Source of the DNA: a virus
DNA length: 34,100 nt
Reading direction: 5' to 3' (one strand)
IMG/VR virus record: IMGVR_UViG_3300050138_000120
Coordinates: 1 to 34,100 of that record
Positions within the stretch are counted from its first letter, which is position 1; each line of letters opens with the position of its first letter. The position numbers and the translations under genes were made by a program. Below are positions 6,248 through 12,613 of this stretch, in pieces. Below the pieces are notes generated by a model. The model ran no database searches, had not been told where the DNA came from, and saw only the letters and a program-made list of their open reading frames with translations.

Positions 6248-6522
6248 CGCCACTGACTCTTCCACGCAAGCCACGCATCGTCATGCGCCATGGGCGCGGC
6301 GGATGGCCGGGCTCGCGGAACTTCGAGATCACGTTGGTCGACGGTGGCGAACCTCTTTACGTTACGACCGATGGATGGAAGGTCTTGGCGTGGGCCATCG
6401 ACGGCTACCGCAAGACCGGCAGCCGCACCTACGGTGGCACGCATCTTGGGTACGGAGATCATTCTCCATTCTCGCAACTGATGTTGCGGTCACGGCCACC
6501 CGCGCCGAAAGTGAAGACATGA
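6244..6522 (+). CDS. Hypothetical protein (92 aa)
   Basis: A GTG start at 6244 overlaps the DUF1353 stop (GTGA). The protein begins with a basic stretch (PRKPRIVMRHGRGGWPGSRN), followed by a beta-rich middle (FEITLVDGGEPLYVTTDGWK) and a polar C-terminus. There are no cysteines or membrane segments. It could be a small nucleic-acid-binding protein, given the arginine-rich head, but that is inference. Its TGA overlaps the ATG of an 11-codon frame that leads into the next gene. Confidence 0.6.
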   Translation: MTPLTLPRKPRIVMRHGRGGWPGSRNFEITLVDGGEPLYVTTDGWKVLAWAIDGYRKTGSRTYGGTHLGYGDHSPFSQLMLRSRPPAPKVKT

Positions 6523-6554
6523 GCGAAAACTACCGAGAGACCGAAGACAAATGA
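6519..6554 (+). CDS. 11-codon coupling ORF (MSENYRETEDK)
   Basis: ATG at 6519 overlaps the preceding TGA and its own TGA at 6552-6554 overlaps the next ATG at 6551. The tiny frame therefore bridges two genes by ATGA junctions at both ends. It may be a translated linker that passes ribosomes on to the 68-aa gene, or a chance bridge. Confidence 0.35.
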   Translation: MSENYRETEDK

Positions 6555-6757
6555 TCTCCGTGCGCCTCGACCCGAACGCGCTGCACCCGAACCCCGTGCA
6601 CAAGTTCCTCGCGCTCAAGAAGCGCCTGCGCGACGAGGGCATCCCTGTCTACGGCTCGATTGCCGTGGAAGGTGTGGAGTCTGGCGCGCTCACCATCGTA
6701 AGTCCCAATCTGTGCTCCGGCGAAGTGGAGTACCGTTGGGTTCCTGAAGAGAGTTAG
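6551..6757 (+). CDS. Hypothetical protein (68 aa)
   Basis: MISVRLDPNALHPNPVHKFL begins a compact alpha/beta protein with a helix (KFLALKKRLRDEG) followed by strands (GIPVYGSIAVEGV) and a C-terminal EVEYRWVPEES. It is the last gene of the operon that starts at 5033; about 200 nt of gene-free DNA and a terminator follow. The start is set by the ATGA junction with the 11-codon frame, preceded by GAGAGACCGAAG as a weak ribosome-binding site. No family is recognised. Confidence 0.6.
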   Translation: MISVRLDPNALHPNPVHKFLALKKRLRDEGIPVYGSIAVEGVESGALTIVSPNLCSGEVEYRWVPEES

Positions 6758-6824
6758 GCGGGGCATTTCCTAATACTGAAGCCCTGGGTGATCACCCGAG
6801 CGAAAACAGGCCTCTGCTAGGCAA

Positions 6825-6894
6825 CCCGACACGTCCCCCGCGGAGTTGCACCGTTCTCGATGGCGGTGTGGCGGCCACATGCAAGCGGGTCGGG
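6825..6894 (+). ncRNA. Candidate structured RNA in the gene-free stretch 6758-6964
   Basis: The region can fold as nested helices: 6825-6829/6890-6894 (CCCGA/TCGGG), 6837-6841/6885-6889 (CCCGC/GCGGG) and 6846-6850/6880-6884 (TTGCA/TGCAA). These close two hairpins, 6851-6866 and 6867-6879 (TGTGG/CCACA). The 3' side is paired continuously from 6864 to 6894 apart from the 3-nt loop. A perfect 12-bp palindrome (GGGTGATCACCC, 6786-6797) lies upstream and a terminator downstream. No clear promoter was found, so it could be a 3' untranslated structure rather than an independent RNA. No protein-coding frame is convincing here. Confidence 0.35.
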
Positions 6895-6964
6895 AAGCTA
6901 CCAAACGTCGGGGAAATGCGGTAACGGCATATGCGACGGATGCGAGGCAACGATCGTGAGATTG

Positions 6965-6994
6965 CTCCGACTGGGTGACCGGTCGGGGCTTTTT
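6965..6994 (+). terminator. Rho-independent terminator of the 5033-6757 operon
   Basis: CTCCGACTGG (6965-6974) pairs with CCGGTCGGGG (6979-6988) as 10 bp with two G-T wobbles and a GTGA loop, followed by C and five T. It insulates the upstream operon from the promoter that begins at 6998. Confidence 0.82.
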
Positions 6995-6997
6995 CAC

Positions 6998-7026
6998 TTG
7001 TATCAGTTGATACGCGGCGTTATGCT
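6998..7026 (+). promoter_or_regulatory. Promoter of the primase/helicase operon with embedded operator
   Basis: TTGTAT (6998-7003), 17 nt, TATGCT (7021-7026) is a good sigma70 pattern. The palindrome GTATCAGTTGATAC (7000-7013), identical to the copy at 4900, covers the -35 and spacer, so the same repressor should shut this operon. A run of C follows the -10, then an ACGAGG ribosome-binding site before the GTG at 7064. Confidence 0.75.
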
Positions 7027-7063
7027 GCGCATCCCCCCCCCAACTTTTCAACGAGGTTTCATT

Positions 7064-7243
7064 GTGAGCGACAAACCAATGGCCGCCGAAGGTCTCATCA
7101 GCTATCGCGTCAAAAGTGACTATGGTTGGGTCATGATCGGCGCCAAGAACGACAGCGACGCATGGAGTGAGGCACGTCGTAGCATCGACAAACCCTGCGA
7201 CCTGCAAGTCTGGAACGGTGAGCGCTACGTGCCGATAGCGTGA
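7064..7243 (+). CDS. Small hypothetical protein, first gene of replication operon (59 aa)
   Basis: The GTG at 7064 follows ACGAGG by 7 nt and is the first start after the 6998 promoter. The frame stays open further upstream, but that part covers the terminator and promoter. The protein reads SDKPMAAEGLISYRVKSDYG, then WVMIGAKNDSDAWSEARRSI and WNGERYVPIA, a beta-beta-alpha-beta pattern of a small soluble domain. Its TGA overlaps the GTG of the primase gene. No function is recognised; the promoter-proximal position suggests a high-level early product. Confidence 0.68.
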   Translation: MSDKPMAAEGLISYRVKSDYGWVMIGAKNDSDAWSEARRSIDKPCDLQVWNGERYVPIA

Positions 7244-7800
7244 CCGCCGCCCTCGTGGCGTCGCTGGCGCCACTCATCAGCCGCGTCCGCACTGACGTCA
7301 CGGCTCGCAAGAGCGACGACGGCCGGCAGTCGTGGACACGCGAGAGCCTGACCGAGAAGCGCTTGCTTGCGCACGTGCTCGGTGGCACGGCGCGCGGTGT
7401 CTCGCAGATACGAGCCGGCGAGAGCGTTACCCGGGTCGCGGTGCTGGATTTCGACTCGCACGGCGGTGAGGTGGACTGGCCGGCGATGAGCGCCGTGGTG
7501 CTGCGCGTCGTCGATACGCTCGAGATGGCCTACGGGTTGCGCGCGACCCTCTGGCGTAGCAGCGGCGGCCGAGGCGTGCACGCTTATTACCTCTGGAACG
7601 AGCCGCAGGACGCCTACAGCGTGCGCGAGACGCTGCGCCAGGGGCTGGAGGCTTGTGGCTTGCGTAGCGGCACGAAAGGCGTCGGTGCCGGCGAGGTTGA
7701 AGTGTTCCCAAAGAGCAATGAAGTGGGCGCTGATGGTTTCGGCAACCAAGTGATCTTGCCTTTGTGCGGCGCGAGCGTGCCGCTGGAGATCGTGGCGTGA
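7240..7800 (+). CDS. Small archaeo-eukaryotic-type primase domain protein (186 aa)
   Basis: Three AEP motifs are visible: motif I at D70-x-D72 (VAVLDFDSH), motif II at 107-115 (RSSGGRGVHAYYLW, with His114), and motif III around 154-172 (VEVFPKS, then GNQVILPL). The spacing resembles TOTE/PrimPol-type catalytic cores, which make RNA or DNA primers with two metal ions. At 186 aa it is only the catalytic domain; the PriCT and SF3 helicase parts usually fused to it are encoded separately at 8914. The GTG start overlaps the preceding TGA. Primase activity is well supported by motifs, not by length. Confidence 0.8.
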   Translation: MTAALVASLAPLISRVRTDVTARKSDDGRQSWTRESLTEKRLLAHVLGGTARGVSQIRAGESVTRVAVLDFDSHGGEVDWPAMSAVVLRVVDTLEMAYGLRATLWRSSGGRGVHAYYLWNEPQDAYSVRETLRQGLEACGLRSGTKGVGAGEVEVFPKSNEVGADGFGNQVILPLCGASVPLEIVA

Positions 7801-8594
7801 TTTCTCACGACTCGCGCATCGTCTGCAATTTCTCGTCCGGTGCTGCCTCGGCGGTGGCGACGAAGCTGATCCTGGGAACCTACGGGCTCACCCACGAGAT
7901 CGAGATCGTCAACGCGTTCTTGAAAGAAGAGCACGAGGACAACCGTCGTTTCCTGCACGATTGCGAGGCGTGGTTCGCTAGGCCGATCACAGTGCTGCGC
8001 GACGAAAAATACGGCGCGAGCGCTCGCGAGGTGTTTCGACGCAAGCGTTATCTCAAAGGTCTCCGTGGCGCACCGTGCAGCGGCGCACTGAAGCGCGACA
8101 TCCTCGAAGCGTTCCAGCGCCCAGGCGACACGACCGTGCTCGGCTACACGGCCGACACGGCCGACACGGCGCGGTGGGAGCACTGGCAGGACTCTCATAA
8201 CGAATTGCGTGGCGTGGCGCCGCTGATCGAAGCCGGCCTCACGAAGAGCGACGTGCTCGCGATGGTCGAGCGTCAAGGTCTCGTGCTTCCGCTCATGTAC
8301 CGGCTAGGGTTCCATAACGCGAACTGCATCGGTTGCGTGAAGGGCGGTGAAGGCTACTGGAACAAGATCCGCAAGCACTTCCCCGCAGCTTTTGAAGAGA
8401 TGGCTCAGATCGAGCAGACGATCGGCTACGGCGCGTTCCTGTTTCGCATCCGCAGCGGCCCTCTCAAAGGCCAGCGCTTCAGTCTGCGCGAACTGAAGCC
8501 GGATGCCGGCCGCTATCAAGACGAGCCTTCGATCGAGTGCGGAGCTTCGTGCGAGATGGCCGAAGAGTCACCCGCTTGGGACGACCTGACATGA
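7797..8594 (+). CDS. PP-loop ATP pyrophosphatase / PAPS-reductase-like protein (265 aa)
   Basis: The N-terminus IVCNFSSGAASAVATKLIL is a PP-loop of the adenine-nucleotide alpha-hydrolase superfamily, with SSGAAS in place of the standard SGGxDS. Further family marks are RDEKYGASAREVF (69-80), GAPCSGALKRD (C94), and HNANCIGCVKGGEGYWNK (C177, C180), plus C248 and C252 near the end. The four late cysteines may hold an Fe-S cluster or zinc. Phage members are usually annotated PAPS reductase, but assimilation of sulfate is unlikely here; nucleotide or DNA modification is an alternative. The GTG at 7797 overlaps the primase stop (GTGA). The product chemistry is unknown. Confidence 0.78.
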   Translation: MISHDSRIVCNFSSGAASAVATKLILGTYGLTHEIEIVNAFLKEEHEDNRRFLHDCEAWFARPITVLRDEKYGASAREVFRRKRYLKGLRGAPCSGALKRDILEAFQRPGDTTVLGYTADTADTARWEHWQDSHNELRGVAPLIEAGLTKSDVLAMVERQGLVLPLMYRLGFHNANCIGCVKGGEGYWNKIRKHFPAAFEEMAQIEQTIGYGAFLFRIRSGPLKGQRFSLRELKPDAGRYQDEPSIECGASCEMAEESPAWDDLT

Positions 8595-8917
8595 CAACGC
8601 AAATCGAACCGACCTACGTGATCCGGCTGTACCTGAGCGGGCCGATCGAAATCGCGAAGCAAACTCTTCGGCTCGAATGCCTGCGCGAAGGTCTGTGCGT
8701 CACGATCGAACCCACCACGTTCATCTACACAGGCGGCGAAGAGACCGGCTTCGTCGTCGGCCTGCTGAACTACCCGCGGTTCCCGACGACGCCCGAGGCC
8801 TTGCGCAAGCGAGCGCACGATCTGATGATCTCGCTGCTGAACGCGACTGCCCAGCACTCAGCGCTGATGGTCACGCCCGAAGAGTCAGTGTGGGTCAGCC
8901 AGCGACCGCAGCAATGA
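8591..8917 (+). CDS. Hypothetical protein between PP-loop protein and helicase (108 aa)
   Basis: The ATG at 8591 overlaps the TGA of the PP-loop gene and its TGA overlaps the ATG of the helicase gene. MTTQIEPTYVIRLYLSGPIE, EGLCVTIEPTTFIYTGGEET and GFVVGLLNYPRFP give an alternating strand pattern, followed by a helix (RKRAHDLMISLLNA). A small beta-rich domain with one C-terminal helix is the best description. No family is recognised. Strict coupling to both neighbours argues that it is produced with the replication proteins. Confidence 0.72.
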   Translation: MTTQIEPTYVIRLYLSGPIEIAKQTLRLECLREGLCVTIEPTTFIYTGGEETGFVVGLLNYPRFPTTPEALRKRAHDLMISLLNATAQHSALMVTPEESVWVSQRPQQ

Positions 8918-10947
8918 CCCTCGTCCCTCTCATCCGCGACGCGGCCTTGTCGCTCGACTGGCGCCTGAGCGACCCGGTGCTCGTGCGCGAGCGCCCGCCG
9001 AAGCGTGTTGCGACTGGCGAGGTGATCGGGCACGACGAGCTGCGCGCGTTGCTCGACGCGATCCCGAATGCCGGTGGTCTCGAGCTGGGTTACGACGAGT
9101 GGTTCCGTGTCTGCGCCGCAGTGCATCACGAGACAGGTGGCAGTGAGGTGGGCTTGCAGCTCGTGCACGAGCTGAGCGCACGCGCCGAGGGCAAGTACGA
9201 GCCCGAGTTCCTCGATCAGCGCGTCTGGCCGTTCATCCGCAGCGATCGTGAAGCGGTGGTCGGCCTCGGCACTCTGCGGCGCATGGCGAGCGGCTACGGC
9301 TGGCACGAGGTGCCAGTGGACGTGGAAGCGTTCGAGGACATGAGCCTGCTCGGCACCGACGACAGGCCGCCTGTGCCGCAGACGGCGCTGACCGATGTCA
9401 ACGGGCATGTCTATGAAGTGTCTGTTAGCCCTGAGACTAAATTTAGCCCTGAGACTAAATCTGCCGCTGCGCCGCCTGCCGTGCTCGCACCGGTCAAGCG
9501 CCGCGGCATCCCCGAGGCGCACCACCTCACCACCGATCAGGCGAACGCGAACCGTCTCGTCAACGCATTCGGCCGGCAGGTGCTCGTCGCCGCGGGCCGC
9601 TGGCACGTCTGGGACGGCCGGCGCTGGCTCGCCGACGAGGCGGACGTGTATCGCTACGGCTGCCAGCTCTCAGACCTGATCAGGGGTGAAGCGGCTGCAG
9701 TCAAGGCGAAGGCGTCGCTGCTCGGCGATCTGGCCGCTGCCAAGAAAGCGCAGGAGCTGGCTGAAGCGCTCGGGAAGTGGGCGCAGCGAAGCGAGATGAA
9801 AGCGACGATCGAAGCCGCGATCGGCTTGGCGAAGAAAATGCTCACCGTCGACGAGGCGTTGCTCGATCGCGACCCTTACGCGCTGAATTGCTTGAACGGT
9901 GTGGTCGACTTGCGGACGGGCGTCGTCAGGGGGCACAACCCCGACGAGCTGATCACGAAGCTCGTAGAGGTGCGCTACGTGCCGGATGCCGTGTGCGGGG
10001 CATGGGTGCAAGCGATCAGCGAGATCACGGGCAGCGACGAGCTGGCGAAGTTCCTGCAGCGGTGGTCGGGCTACTGCCTCACGGGCAGCGTTGTCGAGCA
10101 GTGCTTCGTCGTTCACTGGGGAAGCGGCTCGAATGGCAAATCGACTGTCTTGGACTTGCTCGCCGAGACGATGGGTGACTACGCCAGCACGGCGCCCCCT
10201 GGGCTGATGGCTGCGTCGAAAAGCGACCGGCATCCGACCGAGATCGCCGCGCTGATGGGCCGGCGCATGGTCACCGCGCACGAGTCAGGGGAGGGAGTCG
10301 TGCTGCGCGAGGACTTCATCAAGCAGGCCACAGGCGGCGACCGGCTCGAGGCGCGCTTCATGCGCGGCGACTTCTTCGGCTTCACGCCGACCCACAAGCT
10401 GCAGCTCCTCACGAACCATAAGCCCCAGATCAAGGGCACCGACCTGGGCATCTGGCGCCGGGTGCTGCTCCTGCCCTACCTAGCGTCGTTCGGCACGGCC
10501 GGGCAAGTGCTGGCGGGCACGCACACCGGGGTTGCCGATCCAGGGCTCGTGGAACGGCTCAGGAGCGAGCTGGAGGGCATCTTGGCGTGGCGAGTCCGCG
10601 GCGCGGTGGAGTGGGCCGTTGGTGGCCTGCAGGCGCCCTCGGCGGTGCTCGCGGCTTCTGAGGCATATCGGAGTGAGCAAGATCGCGTCGGGCAGTTCGT
10701 GGCGGAGTGCTGCGAGGTGGGTGGCGCATACGAAGAAGCGCTCACCGATCACATGGGCGGCTTGTACCCGGCGTTCGTGTCGTGGTGCAAGGATGGCGGG
10801 GTTTACCCGGAGTCAAAAACGAGGTTCGTGGCTGACATTTTGCGCGTCGTGCGGGGGAGTGTGGTCGCGACTCACCTCACCGCTGTTGAAGATTACAAGA
10901 GACGGAAGCTGACGATGATTCGTGGTTTGAGGCTCATGATGGAGTAA
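8914..10947 (+). CDS. PriCT / D5-like SF3 replicative helicase (677 aa)
   Basis: The N-terminal third (about 38-135, IGHDELRALLDAIPN, then GYDEWFRVCAAVHHETGGS and GLGTLRRMASGYGWHE) is a primase-C-terminal (PriCT) domain. A D5-N-like middle (YGCQLSDLIRGEA, then VDEALLDRDPYALNC and NGVVDLRTG) precedes an SF3 helicase: Walker A near residue 402 (GSGSNGKST), an acidic Walker B-type segment (MVTAHESGEG), and sensor region LQLLTNHKPQIKGTDLGIWR. It would unwind the origin and load or partner the separate AEP primase. A Lys/Ala-rich coiled coil lies near 270-300. The ATG overlaps the previous stop. The gene ends 23 nt before the origin-like repeat. Confidence 0.9.
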   Translation: MTLVPLIRDAALSLDWRLSDPVLVRERPPKRVATGEVIGHDELRALLDAIPNAGGLELGYDEWFRVCAAVHHETGGSEVGLQLVHELSARAEGKYEPEFLDQRVWPFIRSDREAVVGLGTLRRMASGYGWHEVPVDVEAFEDMSLLGTDDRPPVPQTALTDVNGHVYEVSVSPETKFSPETKSAAAPPAVLAPVKRRGIPEAHHLTTDQANANRLVNAFGRQVLVAAGRWHVWDGRRWLADEADVYRYGCQLSDLIRGEAAAVKAKASLLGDLAAAKKAQELAEALGKWAQRSEMKATIEAAIGLAKKMLTVDEALLDRDPYALNCLNGVVDLRTGVVRGHNPDELITKLVEVRYVPDAVCGAWVQAISEITGSDELAKFLQRWSGYCLTGSVVEQCFVVHWGSGSNGKSTVLDLLAETMGDYASTAPPGLMAASKSDRHPTEIAALMGRRMVTAHESGEGVVLREDFIKQATGGDRLEARFMRGDFFGFTPTHKLQLLTNHKPQIKGTDLGIWRRVLLLPYLASFGTAGQVLAGTHTGVADPGLVERLRSELEGILAWRVRGAVEWAVGGLQAPSAVLAASEAYRSEQDRVGQFVAECCEVGGAYEEALTDHMGGLYPAFVSWCKDGGVYPESKTRFVADILRVVRGSVVATHLTAVEDYKRRKLTMIRGLRLMME

Positions 10948-10969
10948 AAAGCTAAGGGTTTACCCTGAA

Positions 10970-11089
10970 TCTGATACCTGTGATACCTGTCCGCAAGCGT
11001 TTTTCTGTTTATCGGCTCTAGAAAAAAAAAAAAATCCCTAGGGCTCCTATACCGAAATCGATGTGCGGACAGGTATCACAGGTATCAGA
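10970..11089. repeat. 26-bp perfect inverted repeat with tandem TGATACCTG units; replication origin candidate
   Basis: Arms at 10970-10995 and 11064-11089 are exact reverse complements. Each arm holds two abutting 9-bp units: TGATACCTG at 10972 and 10981, and CAGGTATCA at 11070 and 11079. The 68-bp spacer is A/T-rich on average and has a run of 13 A (11022-11034). Iteron-like repeats with an A/T-rich segment directly after the helicase gene suggest the phage origin. A MITE-like mobile element is an alternative, but no target duplication is obvious. The core GTATCA is also the operator half-site. Confidence 0.7.
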
Positions 11090-11133
11090 AGAAAATTACA
11101 GAGACGGCTGCGCGACCTTGCCGTGGGCGAAAA

Positions 11134-11155
11134 AGAACCCGCCGAAGCGGGTTCT
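11134..11155 (-). terminator. UUCG-loop terminator between convergent operons
   Basis: A 9-bp perfect stem AGAACCCGC/GCGGGTTCT encloses four bases. Read leftward (minus strand) the loop is TTCG and is followed immediately by TTTTC, an ideal terminator for the 14532-11238 operon. Read rightward the loop is CGAA and a T5 tract comes only after GTTGA, so it may also stop the helicase operon, less efficiently. Confidence 0.85.
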
Positions 11156-11167
11156 GTTGATTTTTGC

Positions 11168-11230
11168 AGAGGGACCGAGATCGTGGCAAGAGGGGCCGAG
11201 ATCGTGGCAAGAGGGCTCGAGATCGTGGCA
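11168..11230. repeat. Three tandem 21-bp repeats downstream of the leftward operon
   Basis: Units at 11168-11188, 11189-11209 and 11210-11230 follow the consensus AGAGGGNCCGAGATCGTGGCA (variable base shown as N; third copy differs at two positions). They lie between the last leftward gene (ends 11238) and its terminator. A 21-bp window here (11183-11203) is 20/21 identical to the coding repeats at 12629. No convincing ORF uses them here. The stretch 10948-11237 otherwise holds only the origin-like repeat and terminator. Confidence 0.85.
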
Positions 11231-11237
11231 AACCTTC

Positions 11238-11378
11238 TCAGTCAAATGGCGGCCAGTAGAACCACGCGGCCAGTGAAAGCCAGACGAGGATCAGCGTGGC
11301 GATGATCCCCACGATGTCATCGAGGTTCACCGGGCCAGGGTCCGGCCCTGGGTCGAAGGGGTCGGCGTCGTGCCTCAT
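11238..11378 (-). CDS. Small single-span membrane protein (46 aa)
   Basis: The ATG at 11378 overlaps the TGA of the preceding gene (ATGA). The product starts MRHDADPFDPGPDPGPVNLD, an acidic Pro-rich segment, then crosses the membrane once (IVGIIATLILVWLSLAAWF) and ends YWPPFD. The acidic N-terminus and absence of positive charges at the C-terminal end do not give a clear orientation. It is the last gene of the leftward small-gene operon. Together with the next gene upstream it forms a pair of small membrane proteins; a lysis or exclusion role is possible but not shown. Confidence 0.68.
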   Translation of the reverse strand: MRHDADPFDPGPDPGPVNLDDIVGIIATLILVWLSLAAWFYWPPFD

Positions 11379-11596
11379 CGCAGCATCCCGAACATTCCTG
11401 CCACGGCGCGCAGCACCAGAAGCCAGGGCGTGAGCGTGATGAGGACGAGGGCGTAGAAGACCAGGAGACGGCCCAGCTCGGCGCGGCTAGGGTGAGGTGG
11501 CTTGACAGGCGCCGGAGCGCTCAGAAGGGTCCAGCGGGCGCGCTCGCTGGCCTCGTGGGTGAGGCCGGAGCTGGCGATATGGTCGGCGCGGATCAT
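11375..11596 (-). CDS. Small membrane protein (73 aa)
   Basis: MIRADHIASSGLTHEASERA begins a soluble basic N-terminal half; a hydrophobic segment (LLVFYALVLITLTPWLLVL) near residues 45-63 spans the membrane, followed by RAVAGMFGMLR. Its ATG overlaps the stop of the upstream 84-aa gene and its TGA overlaps the ATG of the 46-aa membrane protein. The segment preceding its start carries AGGTGCAACC, the ribosome-binding module repeated in this operon. No family is recognised. Confidence 0.68.
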   Translation of the reverse strand: MIRADHIASSGLTHEASERARWTLLSAPAPVKPPHPSRAELGRLLVFYALVLITLTPWLLVLRAVAGMFGMLR

Positions 11597-11847
11597 GGTT
11601 GCACCTGCAAGGTCGGCCAGGACGTTTCGGCGAGCTTCGCAAGCTCGGCGATGTCGAGCTGGGTCGCTACCTCAAGCGAGGATCGCAACGCAAGCGCGAA
11701 GTCGCATTCGGAACCCTTCGCGGCTTTGCGCGCGCAGTTCAGCACCTCGGCGCGGGTTTCGAGGATGCCGATTCGCGGCGAGCCGTAGTGAGAGCGCACG
11801 GCACGGAGCGAGGCAGTCAGTGCGTTGAATTGCTTGGCGTAGGTCAT
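11593..11847 (-). CDS. Hypothetical helical protein (84 aa)
   Basis: The ATG at 11847 (MTYAKQFNALTASLRAVRSH) is chosen because it overlaps the stop of the upstream gene (ATGA); the longer frame reads into that gene. The protein is helical with a CARKAAKGSECDFALALRSS segment and ends TLQVQP. The last codons are also the ribosome-binding site of the next gene (AGGTGCAACCATGA), so the C-terminal VQP is imposed by the translational signal. No function is recognised. Confidence 0.7.
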   Translation of the reverse strand: MTYAKQFNALTASLRAVRSHYGSPRIGILETRAEVLNCARKAAKGSECDFALALRSSLEVATQLDIAELAKLAETSWPTLQVQP

Positions 11848-12374
11848 TGCTTTTCCAATCGATTCAGGGTTGCGATGAGGTGTGCGGCCCACTTCGGCGG
11901 GGTCTTGGTGGGTTTGCTGCGGTACGTCGTGGTGTAGCTGCTCACGACGTGCCGCACAGCACTAGCAAGCTCACGCGAATTGAAAAGATCGCGGGTTGCA
12001 GCTTTGAGGTTTGCGCTCAGTGCGTCGCGCTCCGTGGTCATCTTGGCGAGCTTGTCGGCGAGCGTGTCGTCGATTTGCTCGTCACAGCGCTCCAACGCGG
12101 TTTCGGCGTCGTGGATGGCGTCGCGTAGTTTTTCGAGTCGGGCAGAGCATGCGCCGGGCAAAGGTTCGTCTTCGATGCCTTCGATGAGGTTGGCGCCGCG
12201 GTCGACGCAGGTTTGCAGCGCGTCGCGAAGTCTGTTGCGATCATCTAGCACGGCTTCGTGCTCAGGTGACACGTAGTCTTCGGCGTTCTCTTCGGCTGAA
12301 TGGAGTAGAGCAAGCGCGGCGGCGTCGTTGCGCAAGTAGGCGGCGCGTTCGTGCTCGGCTAGGGTGGTGATCAT
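11844..12374 (-). CDS. Coiled-coil hypothetical protein (176 aa)
   Basis: The start MITTLAEHERAAYLRNDAAA at 12374 overlaps the stop of the upstream gene; 18 more codons upstream are open but overlap that gene. Residues about 40-140 are rich in charged and Leu/Ala heptads (DDRNRLRDALQTC, ARLEKLRDAIHDAETALE, KMTTERDALSANLKAA), indicating a long coiled coil. The C-terminus (KPTKTPPKWAAHLIATLNRL) is basic. Similar proteins are common in phage accessory clusters with no known role. The stop overlaps the next ATG. Confidence 0.75.
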   Translation of the reverse strand: MITTLAEHERAAYLRNDAAALALLHSAEENAEDYVSPEHEAVLDDRNRLRDALQTCVDRGANLIEGIEDEPLPGACSARLEKLRDAIHDAETALERCDEQIDDTLADKLAKMTTERDALSANLKAATRDLFNSRELASAVRHVVSSYTTTYRSKPTKTPPKWAAHLIATLNRLEKQ

Positions 12375-12613
12375 GGCGAGACCCTTTGAAAGCTGGCTAG
12401 CGAGGGCTGATGTGCGCGCGTCGTGCATTCGGCGACCCAGGCGCGCCGCTCGGCGTGGCGCACGGCGCCGCCAGCGGATGTGATCGCGGCGCGAATGCGA
12501 GCCGCGGTTTTCGGGCAGTCGGCATCAGTTGCGTAGACGAGTGCGGCGCGGAGATGCGACAGGGCGGCCTTCGCGTCGCGGACGGTTTTGGTGGTGGCAG
12601 GACGCAGTTTCAT
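12371..12613 (-). CDS. Small basic hypothetical protein (80 aa)
   Basis: MKLRPATTKTVRDAKAALSH opens an Arg/Ala-rich helical protein with a predicted pI well above 9; a central helix pair (LRAALVYATDAD, then KTAARIRAAITSAGG) is followed by RHAERRAWVAECTTRAHQPS. The ATG at 12613 follows AGGTGCAACC and overlaps the TGA of the upstream 72-aa gene. High basicity could mean nucleic-acid binding, but nothing specific is recognised. The TGA overlaps the start of the coiled-coil gene. Confidence 0.7.
   Translation of the reverse strand: MKLRPATTKTVRDAKAALSHLRAALVYATDADCPKTAARIRAAITSAGGAVRHAERRAWVAECTTRAHQPSLASFQRVSP

Noticed and set aside
6860-7063. N-terminal extension of the 59-aa protein
   Set aside because: The open frame covers a terminator and a promoter with operator; the GTG at 7064 has its own ribosome-binding site.
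10970-11089. Insertion sequence with terminal inverted repeats
   Set aside because: The spacer of 68 bp holds no transposase and no target duplication is visible; an origin is the better explanation, though a MITE is not excluded.
11063-11305. Plus-strand ORFs with heptad repeats (EIVARGA or SWQEGPR)
   Set aside because: They are created by the 21-bp tandem repeats, start inside the origin-like arm and run across the terminator; no ribosome-binding site.
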